From: Clostridia bacterium
GTDB taxonomy: Bacteria; Bacillota; Clostridia; Oscillospirales; CAG-272
Assembly (NCBI GenBank): GCA_017467105.1
Contig: JAFTSU010000005.1
Location: 46,571 to 110,570, forward strand
DNA: 64,000 nucleotides
Direction: 5' to 3'
Numbering within the stretch: the first letter of the stretch is position 1; every line of letters begins with the position of its first letter. The position numbers and the translations under genes are program-made. Shown here piece after piece: positions 27,220-35,002 of the stretch. The notes below the pieces were generated by a model. It did no database searches, was not told the origin of the DNA, and saw only the letters and a list, made by a program, of their open reading frames with translations.

Positions 27220-28709
27220 GCTCTGTGTCCTCCGATCTGTCCGTTTCTGGCGATAGCCGTCGCACCCTCCTCAAGATCCATTCCTCGCACTATGGCATTC
27301 TTTCCAAATTTGTCCTTTATGTCCAACAGCGCGTGCTGAATACGACTCTCACGCTCTCTGCTTTCGCGCTCCAGAGCTACCGTTTCCTCTCTTTCGGGAG
27401 AGAAGATATCCAGCTGTACGATGCTTTCGACCTTTTTGTATTCCTTCTCGCTCACGGTGTTGCCTGTGGCAATGCTGATTCTGCGAATAAGTAAAGCTTT
27501 ATTTACAATACTGTCGAAAATTCTCCCTGTAGCCGCCATTATATCGCTGGTAAGAGATGTGTGCTTGCCAAAATTATACGTTCCGTGAGTGCCCTTCGGA
27601 ACAGCCCTGCCGTAGTAGTCAAGGGCTACCTCCACGCCGTCTGAGGTCAGGCTCTCCCTATCGTATCCGATGGCTAAGGTGATCCTGTCGCACAGTACTT
27701 TTTCCCTGACCAGATCGAGAGACACCTGATCTGCCATCTCCAAGGCAACTAATCTCGCGTTCTCCGCGGTATAAGGGCAATGCAGCACCTGGCCGACGCT
27801 CATGCTGTGATTTCTCGGCTGATATCGCTTTACGTCCTCCATTGTACAGCTCTCGTGTCCCCAGGCGTGATCGATCAGCAGCTCCGCGTTGACACCGAAA
27901 AGCTTATACAGCAGCTCCTCATTGTAGTATTCGCGCTCTCCGCCTATAGAGCATCTTGCAATATCCCCCATAGTGTAGAGACCTATCTTCTCAAGGGATT
28001 TGGCGTAGCCTCTGCCGACCCGCCAGAAGTCCGTCAGGGGAGTATGTGACCACAGTTTTTCTCTGTAGCTTCTCTCGTCAAGCTCGGCTATTCGCACTCC
28101 GTTCTTGTCTGCGGGCAGGTGCTTGGCAACTATATCCATTGCCACCTTGCATAGATACATATTCGTGCCGATTCCCGCCGTAGCCGTGATCCCCGTCTCT
28201 CTCAGCACCTCGCGTATCATTCTGACCGTCAGCTCACGGGCTGTCATTTTGTAGCTTTTCAAGTAGCCCGTCACGTCTATAAATACCTCGTCTATAGAGT
28301 ACACGTGTATGTCCTCGGGTGCTACAAACCTTAAGTATATTCCGTAAATTTTCGTGCTGTACTCGATGTATTTTGCCATTCTGGGAGTTGCGGTAATATA
28401 GCTTACCCCAAGGGACGTGTCACGGTTTAGCTCGTCAATATCGCATGATTCTCCTGCCAGATATCCACGGGCTCGCCTTCTCTCTGCGTTGATTCCTCTT
28501 ACAGAGCTCTTGACCTCGAAAAGTCTGGGTCTTGACGAAACGCCAAGCGACTTCAGCGAGGGAGATACCGCCAGACATATGGTCTTGTCAGTCCTCTCCG
28601 CGTCCGCTACGACCAGATTGGTCTTCAGTGGATTAAGTCCGCGCTCCACGCACTCAACCGAGGCGTAAAATGACTTCAAATCTATAGCAACGTACTGCCT
28701 CTCTGCCAC
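27216..28709 (-). CDS. Y-family DNA polymerase (translesion)
   Basis: This is an error-prone polymerase of the DinB/UmuC superfamily. The catalytic acids are in VAIDLKSFYASVE (Asp 10) and VYSIDEVFIDVTGY. The thumb HhH region (LTDFWRVGRGYAKSLEKIGLYTMGDIA) and little-finger domain follow. A GTG start at 28709 is chosen because AAGGGAG lies nine bases upstream; a longer frame to 28847 has no site and runs through the promoter. The product has 497 residues. The UvrX/YqjW-type clostridial enzymes with a YolD partner are its closest match. A LexA-type SOS box was not found at the promoter. Confidence 0.93.
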   Translation of the reverse strand: MAERQYVAIDLKSFYASVECVERGLNPLKTNLVVADAERTDKTICLAVSPSLKSLGVSSRPRLFEVKSSVRGINAERRRARGYLAGESCDIDELNRDTSLGVSYITATPRMAKYIEYSTKIYGIYLRFVAPEDIHVYSIDEVFIDVTGYLKSYKMTARELTVRMIREVLRETGITATAGIGTNMYLCKVAMDIVAKHLPADKNGVRIAELDERSYREKLWSHTPLTDFWRVGRGYAKSLEKIGLYTMGDIARCSIGGEREYYNEELLYKLFGVNAELLIDHAWGHESCTMEDVKRYQPRNHSMSVGQVLHCPYTAENARLVALEMADQVSLDLVREKVLCDRITLAIGYDRESLTSDGVEVALDYYGRAVPKGTHGTYNFGKHTSLTSDIMAATGRIFDSIVNKALLIRRISIATGNTVSEKEYKKVESIVQLDIFSPEREETVALERESRERESRIQHALLDIKDKFGKNAIVRGMDLEEGATAIARNGQIGGHRA

Positions 28710-28741
28710 CGTCTGAGTCTCCCTTCTTTCTTCTTTCTTAT

Positions 28742-28770
28742 ATTGTACCACCCACACGATTAAAATACAA
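28742..28770 (-). promoter_or_regulatory. Sigma-A promoter for Y-family polymerase
   Basis: On the - strand, TTGTAT (28770-28765) and TACAAT (28747-28742) are separated by 17 bases, 33 bases before the GTG start. Confidence 0.7.
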
Positions 28771-28853
28771 TGACAAAACTTGTGAATTTTAGGTATGTGG
28801 CATTTTTCAGTAGCGGTCAAACCGGCGCCTGATGCCGTCTGTGCCACGCTTTT

Positions 28854-28890
28854 AAAAGGACCCCGGGCGTATATCAGCCCGGGGATCCTT
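28854..28890 (-). terminator. GC-rich hairpin, probable terminator
   Basis: A perfect CCCCGGGC (28861-28868) / GCCCGGGG (28877-28884) stem is extended by AAAGGA / TCCTTT. On the - strand a short T run follows; it ends the truncated glycosidase-like fragment. Confidence 0.7.
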
Positions 28891-28948
28891 TAGGTTAATT
28901 TGTAAATCGCGTTTGCTTTATTGCTTGAATTATCCGGATTGGCGGAGC

Positions 28949-29399
28949 TCAATCTGTGATATCGGAGCAAAATGAGAACATATCCGCATCCATAAGCTCC
29001 ATCTTGAGCCGTACAGCCTTGCCTACAATCAATGAAAGGGGCTTCTCAAAATCAACGTGTCTGTTCGTGCTGTTGCCGAAAAGCACTCCGCTGTCATAGC
29101 CATCTATTTCATCTTCGGACTCGTCACACACGATTATACGTACACCGCCGAGAGCAGATGTTTTAAAGCTGAGATATAGCTCTTTACCAAGCTTCATAGG
29201 CTTAGTCATAAGCGAGCTGCCCTTGCAGTCGCCGCGCCAGGAAAAGAAGCCGTCAAGGCGTATCGCGTAGCGCACAAATTCGATGGATCTTTGCCTGTAC
29301 CCCTCACCCGTGTAGAAGGAATACTACGTTACAGTGGGATTTTCGTCGGCTACAGTCTCTACTGATCCGTGGGAAACGTAGCAGTCTCCGTAATACAAG
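28949..29399 (-). pseudogene. C-terminal remnant of a glycosidase-like protein
   Basis: The frame matches the C-terminal module common in uncharacterised GH32/GH43-like clostridial proteins: VRYAIRLDGFFSW, TKPMKLGKELYLSFKTSALG, IIVCDESEDEIDGY, GKAVRLKMELMDADMFSF. Reading back from the first usable start (GTG 29275) the same frame continues with SFYTGEGYRQRSIEF, then an amber codon at about 29329-29327, then LYYGDCYVSHGSVET, and homology stops near 29400. So about 150 codons of the C-terminus survive with one in-frame stop and no N-terminal catalytic domain. The family assignment is by pattern memory, hence moderate confidence. Confidence 0.6.
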
Positions 29400-29783
29400 T
29401 TGCGTCACTCCTCGTATTCGGGCGTGAAGATGCCCTTCGTCATTCGTATGAGGTTTGATAAGATCCGATTCAGCGATACCTGTATGATCGTGCTGCTCAC
29501 ACTCGCTGACGAGGAGCAGGACCGTATGCTGCGCGAATACCGTGACGCTGTCGCTGAACGTATCGGTCTGTATCTGCCGAAGCACTATGAGTATAAGTTC
29601 CATATTTCCCTCGCTTACACCCGTATTATTCCCGAGGGAGAGGATAAGGCTCGCATGCAGGCGATGATAGAGCGTATGGACCGATATATCGCAAATCGCC
29701 CCGCCTTTGATATAACAAATCCCTATATGGCATATTACGACGATATGCTGTGCTTCTCTCCCACCCGTATTCCGAGAGACTAA
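29400..29783 (+). pseudogene. Truncated DUF1868 (2'-5' RNA ligase-like, 2H phosphoesterase) protein
   Basis: The 127-codon frame matches only the C-terminal half of DUF1868-type 2H phosphoesterases: RIGLYLPKHYEYKFHISLAYTRIIP contains the second HxS/T motif, while the first half with the first HxT motif is missing. The frame opens at a TTG without a ribosome binding site, exactly where the oppositely oriented glycosidase remnant also ends. A protein could only start at an internal ATG. Both genes appear truncated by one deletion or recombination near 29400. Confidence 0.6.
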
Positions 29784-29810
29784 ATGGATAATTGCGTTTT
29801 ATAAGTCTGA

Positions 29811-29851
29811 GCCTCCGACAGATATTAAAGGCTGTTGGAGGCTTGTTTTTT
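29811..29851 (+). terminator. Intrinsic terminator after DUF1868 remnant
   Basis: An 11-bp stem GCCTCCGACAG (29811-29821) / CTGTTGGAGGC (29832-29842, one G-T pair) is followed by TTGTTTTTT. Its position 28 bases after the frame indicates that the upstream gene was once transcribed. Confidence 0.88.
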
Positions 29852-30056
29852 ACGAATGACCGTCTGCTTTCCGTTTAAACTGCGTTCTGCATTCCGCTAC
29901 CCCCTTTCACATTTGGAAAGACAGACCATGATGAAATTTTGGACGGTATCCTTGACGGGTATTATAGTGATGTAAACAGGTAAACACAAATGATCTTTGC
30001 GACAGACAGCTTGAAGCCGGTACTTTCTGAAAAATAAAGAAAAACCGAAAAACCCC

Positions 30057-30104
30057 TTGACTTTATTTTTCTTTCTGCTATACTAAACTTAAGCGAAAGC
30101 TTAA
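30057..30104 (+). promoter_or_regulatory. Promoter plus TTAAGC/GCTTAA palindrome for CapA-like gene
   Basis: TTGACT (30057-30062) and TATACT (30079-30084) are 16 bases apart. An inverted repeat TTAAGC-GAAA-GCTTAA (30089-30104) covers the expected transcription start. It may be a repressor operator or, in the RNA, a 5' hairpin with a GAAA tetraloop. Confidence 0.6.
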
Positions 30105-30128
30105 TATTTAAAAAAGGACGTGTGCTAT

Positions 30129-31220
30129 ATGAAATTTTTAATCGGCTCTGACATCGTTCCTACCTCTGCGACGGAGAATTACTTCGTAGCCGGCGATCTT
30201 AAGACCCTCTACGGTGGGGTAGTAGATCTCTGCAAGGGTATGGATAGAATTATCATAAATCTTGAGTGTGCTCTCACCGATTATGACGGCGCGATCAAGA
30301 AGTTTGGCCCTAATCTCAAGGCGACTCCCGCCGCAGTAAAGGGCATTAAGGACCTTGGTGTTACCGACGTTGCTCTCAGCAACAATCACGTTTTCGACTT
30401 TGGTATCAAGGGTCTGCGCGATACCATGGAAACTCTTGATGAAGCAGGTATTCCCTACATGGGTATCGGCGAGAATGATCAGGACTCCAGAAAGCCCTAT
30501 TTCTTTGAGCAGGGCGGCAAACGCTTCTGCATCATCAACGTTTGCGAGCACGAGTATTCCTACGCTCTCCCCAACAGAGTAGGCGCTAACCCCTTTAACC
30601 CCTTCACCACTATGCGTGATATTCGCGAGGCTCGCAAGGAGTGCGATTACCTCATCGTTCTCTATCACGGCGGAAAGGAGTACTGCCAGTATCCCTCGCC
30701 CAGACTCTACGAGCTCTGTCACGAGATGGTCTACTGCGGCGCTGACGTGGTCATCACCCAGCATAGCCACTGCGTAGGCTGCTACGAGCAGTTTGAGGGC
30801 GGTCACATCGTTTACGGCCAGGGCAACTTTAACTTCGCATACGAGGAGCTTTCATCCAGGAATTCTCTTTGGATGACCTCTGTGCTTGTAGAGCTTGATA
30901 TCGAGGATACCCTCACCGTTAAGTTCCACCCCATCGTTTGCACCGAAACCGGCTGTGATACGGCTTCAGCAGAAAAGGCGGCAGAGATTATGTCCGGCTT
31001 CGAGAAAAGAAACGCCGAGCTCCTCAATGGCAAATGGCGCGACGGCTGGCATGCATTCTGCGTAGATCCCGCCCGTGAGTACTACCACGACAAGATCGTC
31101 AACGCCTGCGAGAACGATCAGCGCAAGCACGGCTTTGCTCACTATCTCGACTGCGAGGCACACACTGACGTTTGGCGTGAGCTCTATCCCACCTGGAATA
31201 TGACTAACGAAATGGACTGA
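30129..31220 (+). CDS. CapA-family metallophosphatase-like protein
   Basis: This belongs to the CapA/PGA_cap calcineurin-like family: GSDIVPT (family motif near the N-terminus), IINLECALTD, LSNNHVFDFG, LYHGGKEY, and QHSHCVG supply the dimetal ligands. CapA proteins take part in poly-gamma-glutamate synthesis, but many members, especially without signal peptide or membrane anchor as here, are stand-alone enzymes of unknown substrate. ATG 30129 is preferred with AAAAAGGA upstream; a GTG at 30120 is also in frame. Product 363 residues. Its location among glycosidase-like genes hints at a sugar-related phosphoester substrate (inference). Confidence 0.87.
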   Translation: MKFLIGSDIVPTSATENYFVAGDLKTLYGGVVDLCKGMDRIIINLECALTDYDGAIKKFGPNLKATPAAVKGIKDLGVTDVALSNNHVFDFGIKGLRDTMETLDEAGIPYMGIGENDQDSRKPYFFEQGGKRFCIINVCEHEYSYALPNRVGANPFNPFTTMRDIREARKECDYLIVLYHGGKEYCQYPSPRLYELCHEMVYCGADVVITQHSHCVGCYEQFEGGHIVYGQGNFNFAYEELSSRNSLWMTSVLVELDIEDTLTVKFHPIVCTETGCDTASAEKAAEIMSGFEKRNAELLNGKWRDGWHAFCVDPAREYYHDKIVNACENDQRKHGFAHYLDCEAHTDVWRELYPTWNMTNEMD

Positions 31221-31313
31221 TAGAGTAAATGCTACACGGGTATGGACTAATTCGGTAAATTCATCGGATTTAGCCACCGCGCAGCCTGTCTGATTCTGCT
31301 ACGTAAGATTATG

Positions 31314-31352
31314 ATCAGCCCCCCGGAATACCGTCGACGGTGGCTGATTTTT
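31314..31352 (+). terminator. Intrinsic terminator after CapA-like gene
   Basis: ATCAGCC (31314-31320) pairs with GGCTGAT (31342-31348), with an inner palindrome ACCGTCGACGGT (31330-31341), followed by five Ts. Confidence 0.8.
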
Positions 31353-31386
31353 ATAAAAACGGTAATCCTGAAAAGGTAATTTTACT

Positions 31387-32427
31387 ATGAATAAAATTGA
31401 TATTACCAGCTTTATAGACGCCGCGAGACGCGTTGTGGATAACCACTATATCGGTGGCGGTGCATACCGACGCTGGCTGTGGCAAAGCCCCGGAGGAGAC
31501 AGAGACCTTGGTGTCAATGAATACGGCTGTGCAGACGCCGCAAACATACTCTATTCCATAGACGAATTTTCCACCCCACGTGAGGAGCGCGACGCACGCT
31601 TGAGCGTGCTTCTCTCCATGCAGAATAAGGAAAGCGGTATGTTCGTTGAGGCAACTCATCACACCATTCATACCACTGCCCATTGCTGCGGTGCTATCGA
31701 GCTTTTTGATACACGCCCCCTCTATCCCGTCCGCGAGCTCGAGCCTTACTTGAGTTCCCGTTCGGAGCTTTGGTCCTTTCTCGACGGCTTGGATTGGCGC
31801 AATCCTTGGCCCCAGTCCCACCGTGGTGCAGGCGTGTACGCCGCCCTAGTAAATTCCGGGGAGGCAACGGCGGATTTTCGCAGAAATTATTTCGATTGGC
31901 TCTATGAAAACGCTGACCCCGTTACGGGATTCTGGAAGAAGGGCGAGGCTAACCTTGCGGAGATATCCGGAAGAGAGGATATACGTGACAGAGCTCCGCT
32001 GTTTATGTATATGGCAGGTGGCTTCCACTTCCTCTTCAATATTGAAAGCGCCCATATGCCTATACCCTATCCGGAGGCTGTGATCGACTCGTGCCTCACC
32101 ATTATAGGCGATAAGCAGGGCTGCCGCGATAGCTTTCTGTACCGTCTCGGCTTTTTGGAGCTTGATTGGCTCTATTGCATCAACCGCGCTCGCCGTCAGG
32201 CACCTACCTACCGTTCGGATGAGGTGCAGGCAGCTATCGAGAAATTTGCTAAAATTCATACGGAGTACCTTCTTTCCGTTGATTACGAGCGCGACGAGCG
32301 GATGAACGATCTGCATATGCTCTTCGGCACGGTGTGCGCTATGGCGGAGCTGCAGATAGCTCTCCCGGGTATGATAATTACGGAAAGACCTCTGCGTCAG
32401 ATCCTCGACCGCAGACCCTTCGTGTGA
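31387..32427 (+). CDS. Unknown protein, predicted alpha/alpha-toroid
   Basis: The 346-residue protein is rich in helices and shows repeated aromatic-rich turns (LGVNEYGCADAANILYSI, FVEATHHTIHTTAHCCGA, NPWPQSHRGAGVYAAL, DPVTGFWKK, MYMAGGFHFLF) of the kind seen in six-hairpin and terpenoid-cyclase-type toroids. Conserved-looking His and Cys residues (HHTIHTTAHCC) could form an active site. No signal peptide. The family is not recognised. It follows the CapA-like gene by 166 bases and precedes the SDR gene; a role in sugar metabolism is only inferred from these neighbours. Confidence 0.7.
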   Translation: MNKIDITSFIDAARRVVDNHYIGGGAYRRWLWQSPGGDRDLGVNEYGCADAANILYSIDEFSTPREERDARLSVLLSMQNKESGMFVEATHHTIHTTAHCCGAIELFDTRPLYPVRELEPYLSSRSELWSFLDGLDWRNPWPQSHRGAGVYAALVNSGEATADFRRNYFDWLYENADPVTGFWKKGEANLAEISGREDIRDRAPLFMYMAGGFHFLFNIESAHMPIPYPEAVIDSCLTIIGDKQGCRDSFLYRLGFLELDWLYCINRARRQAPTYRSDEVQAAIEKFAKIHTEYLLSVDYERDERMNDLHMLFGTVCAMAELQIALPGMIITERPLRQILDRRPFV

Positions 32428-32492
32428 TCCGGATCCCACACCCTATTTCGTACTCATTTTATTTTTAATATTCCTCTTATTACGTCTATGGC

Positions 32493-32542
32493 TTGATTTA
32501 TAATTCGCGCCGTGATAGAATAGAGAAAAGCGCTTACAGCGC
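32493..32542 (+). promoter_or_regulatory. Promoter and GCGCT/AGCGC operator-like palindrome for SDR gene
   Basis: TTGATT (32493-32498) and TAGAAT (32516-32521) are 17 bases apart. GCGCT-TAC-AGCGC (32530-32542) lies at the predicted transcription start, where a repressor would block initiation or escape. Confidence 0.6.
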
Positions 32543-32563
32543 ACAGAGAAAAGGAGAATAACA

Positions 32564-33367
32564 ATGGCTTACACAGCAAACTTCAGTCTCGAGGGTAAGA
32601 TTGCTCTCGTTACAGGCGCATCCTACGGTATAGGCTATGCCATCGCAAAGGGTATGGCAAGAGCCGGCGCCAAAATAGTATTCAACGATATCAAGGAGGA
32701 GTTCGTAGAGCGCGGTCTCGCTTCCTATAAGGCTGACGGCATCGATGCTACCGGCTATGTCTGCGACGTTACCGATGAGGACGCAGTAAACGCTATGGTT
32801 GCTAAAATCGAAGAGGAGATCGGCGTGATAGATATCCTTGTAAACAACGCCGGCATCATTAAGAGAATTCCTATGATAGATATGAAGGCCTCCGAGTTCA
32901 GAGCAGTTATCGACGTTGACCTGAACGCTCCATTCATCGTATCCAAGGCGGTTATCCCGTCTATGATCAAGAAGGGCGCAGGTAAGATTATCAACATCTG
33001 CTCTATGATGAGCGAGTTTGGTCGTGAGACCGTCTCCGCTTATGCATCTGCAAAAGGCGGACTTAAGATGCTTACCAGAAACATAGCATCCGAGTACGGT
33101 AAGTACAATATTCAGTGCAACGGCATAGGCCCCGGCTACATAGCAACACCTCAGACCGCCCCTCTTCGTGAGCCTCAGGCTGACGGCTCCAAGCATCCCT
33201 TCGACAGCTTCATCACCGATACCAAGACTCCCGCAGGTCGCTGGGGCGATCCCGAGGATCTTGCAGGCCCCGCCGTATTCCTCGCATCCGGTGCATCTGA
33301 TTTTGTAAACGGTCAGATACTTTACGTAGATGGCGGTATACAAGCGTATTTCGGCAAGCAACCATAA
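32564..33367 (+). CDS. Gluconate 5-dehydrogenase-like short-chain dehydrogenase
   Basis: This SDR oxidoreductase (267 residues) has the cofactor motif TGASYGIG, NNAG, and the catalytic triad with Ser (NICSMMS) and YASAK. The stretches IINICSMMSEFGRETVSAYA and CNGIGPGYIATPQTAPLR are nearly diagnostic of gluconate 5-dehydrogenase (Gno/IdnO-type) enzymes that interconvert D-gluconate and 5-ketogluconate; the related KduD (uronate pathway) is the main alternative. AAAGGAG precedes the ATG. It has its own operator-bearing promoter, consistent with substrate-dependent expression. Confidence 0.92.
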   Translation: MAYTANFSLEGKIALVTGASYGIGYAIAKGMARAGAKIVFNDIKEEFVERGLASYKADGIDATGYVCDVTDEDAVNAMVAKIEEEIGVIDILVNNAGIIKRIPMIDMKASEFRAVIDVDLNAPFIVSKAVIPSMIKKGAGKIINICSMMSEFGRETVSAYASAKGGLKMLTRNIASEYGKYNIQCNGIGPGYIATPQTAPLREPQADGSKHPFDSFITDTKTPAGRWGDPEDLAGPAVFLASGASDFVNGQILYVDGGIQAYFGKQP

Positions 33368-33375
33368 TTTTGGGT

Positions 33376-33668
33376 ATAAATCGCCCATTACCTCAGATAC
33401 GCTGCGAGTCGCTCGGATCGCTGTAGGGTAACTACAGCTTCACCTCGATCCCTTGCGTATCCTTGTCCTGAACGATTTCTCCGCCAAAATGCATATGGAT
33501 AAATCGCCCATTACCTCAGATACGTTGCGAGTCACTCGGATTGCTGTAGGTAATTACAGCTTCACCTCGATCCCTTGCGTATCCTTGTCCTGAACGATTT
33601 CTTCGCCAAAATGCATATGGATAAATCGCCCATTACATCAGATACGTTGCGAATCGCTCGGATCGCTG
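33376..33668 (+). repeat. Tandem ~122-bp repeat, two full copies and one partial, predicted structured
   Basis: Copies begin at 33376 (123 bp), 33499 (122 bp) and 33621 (partial, to about 33668). Each full unit can fold into a branched hairpin; in copy 1 the stems are AAATCG/CGATTT, GATACGC (33396-33402) with GCGTATC (33455-33461), GATCG (33416-33420) with CGATC (33446-33450), and CTGTAG (33421-33426) with CTACAG (33432-33437). Differences between copies 1 and 2 in stems are all C-to-T changes that keep a G-U pair in + strand RNA. No open frame is conserved. The role is unknown. Confidence 0.85.
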
Positions 33669-33748
33669 AGGTTGGCTAAAACTTTTGACTTTGTTCCGTT
33701 TGCTCGATTTCTTACATACACATAATCTTATTACATTTTATTGTTATG

Positions 33749-33795
33749 AAACCCCTGTAATTGTAAATAGAGATTTACAATTACAGGGGTTTTCC
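33749..33795. terminator. Long perfect-hairpin terminator
   Basis: A 20-bp perfect stem (33749-33768 with 33773-33792) closes an AGAG loop, with a T run on the + strand and an A run on the other side. It lies after the repeat array and before the convergent acetyltransferase gene, and may serve both directions. Confidence 0.9.
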
Positions 33796-33892
33796 TGTTT
33801 AGCGTTTTGATTGATTGTTGTCTAATTGTTTATGATTTCTTTTAATATAGTCTTAGTTGAGAACTGATGAGCCGATGGTCTGAGGTGCAAAA

Positions 33893-35002
33893 TCAAAAAT
33901 GCTCGAAAAGGCCCACCGGCTTTTTCGTAAACAGCGCGCAGGCTCCCTCGGCGTTTGAGCTCACCTCTATACCGGTAAGGTAGGGAAGGGTAAGCGGTGT
34001 CAGATTATCGTAACCGTACGTCAGCCTTGCAAGAGCACAGGGAGTGAGAGTAAGATCTGTATCACACTTTTCGGAAAGTCTTTTCACTCTTATATCGTTT
34101 CCTCCCCATTCCGCGAGATAATTTCCTCTTACGCCATCATCGCCTTCGGGGATGGAAAGGCTTAGCTTGCCCTCGCTTGCGGGATGGGATAAAGCAGTGA
34201 GCATCATTTCCGTATTTATGATCTTCGCGGCGATATCAGGCAGTATTCTATACGACGTATGAGTGTAATTTCTCATCATCATATCTACGTCAGGTGTCAT
34301 AGAGAGGTTTGCAAACTCCACGTCCTCCAGCTCTCCCTCGTACATTCTGATAAACGAAAACAACTCGCGGAGCGCCTCCGGACAGGTATATACCATTTCC
34401 TTTACGCGCATTACTCCGTCCTCGAAATGATTGATTTCCAGACGCTTCTCCGTGGTAAAGGTTATATATCCCTCCGCCTTTCCGTCTATATAGCATACGT
34501 AGGTCATAGCATCCTTATAGGCGTTGAATTGCTCTGCCGTCTTTCTTTCGAAGAGAAGATATCTTTCGCGTGCAAATTTTCCGTATACCTCGATAACGTC
34601 TGAGAGCATATCCTCGCTGTATGGCTTCAGAGTACATCTTCTCGGTACGAAATCTACGTATCTGATAGGAACTCTGGCTATAATATGATCCGCCATTTTT
34701 TCATATCCGAATTTGTTATAGTATGCGAATGAGAAGGGATGAAGTATAGCCACTCCCACACCGTCAGAGTATGCCTTTTGGTGCATAAATTCGAATATTT
34801 TGCGTACGTTTCCACCCCTGCGGAGATGCACGGGAGTCGCTATTCCTCCGGCAGTCATTGTTTTGATCATACAGCCGCCAAAGGCGGTGTTGCGGTATCT
34901 GAAGTTACCCTTGGAATATATTTCACCCTCGCCGTCTACAGCGCCCATACGGAAATATTCACTGACGCTGTTTTTTCCCGATTCAAGTATCTTAATTTCC
35001 AT
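33893..35002 (-). CDS. Eis-like GNAT N-acetyltransferase
   Basis: The 369-residue protein has the three-part layout of Eis-type enzymes: an N-terminal GNAT domain (GGIATPVHLRRGGNVRKI is the acetyl-CoA loop; ILHPFSFAYYNKFGYE follows), a second GNAT-like domain, and a C-terminal SCP2-like fold (DLTLTPCALARLTYGYDNL). Eis family members acetylate amines such as aminoglycosides or lysine; the substrate here is unknown. ATG 35002 is chosen because GTGAGG lies six bases upstream; it overlaps the glycosidase stop by 11 bases, so the two form an operon. Confidence 0.85.
   Translation of the reverse strand: MEIKILESGKNSVSEYFRMGAVDGEGEIYSKGNFRYRNTAFGGCMIKTMTAGGIATPVHLRRGGNVRKIFEFMHQKAYSDGVGVAILHPFSFAYYNKFGYEKMADHIIARVPIRYVDFVPRRCTLKPYSEDMLSDVIEVYGKFARERYLLFERKTAEQFNAYKDAMTYVCYIDGKAEGYITFTTEKRLEINHFEDGVMRVKEMVYTCPEALRELFSFIRMYEGELEDVEFANLSMTPDVDMMMRNYTHTSYRILPDIAAKIINTEMMLTALSHPASEGKLSLSIPEGDDGVRGNYLAEWGGNDIRVKRLSEKCDTDLTLTPCALARLTYGYDNLTPLTLPYLTGIEVSSNAEGACALFTKKPVGLFEHF

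Noticed and set aside
28710-28800. LexA/SOS box for the translesion polymerase
   Set aside because: No CGAAC-N4-GTTCG-like palindrome is visible around the promoter.
28710-28847. Extended N-terminus of the Y-family polymerase
   Set aside because: The upstream 46 codons cover the promoter and have no start signal; the GTG at 28709 has a good ribosome binding site.
32534-33388. 284-codon - strand frame opposite the SDR gene
   Set aside because: Mirror frame of a clear SDR enzyme; translation is Cys/Tyr-rich with no domain.
33376-33668. CRISPR array
   Set aside because: Repeats are ~122 bp, contiguous and only 2.4 copies, with no unique spacers and no cas genes.
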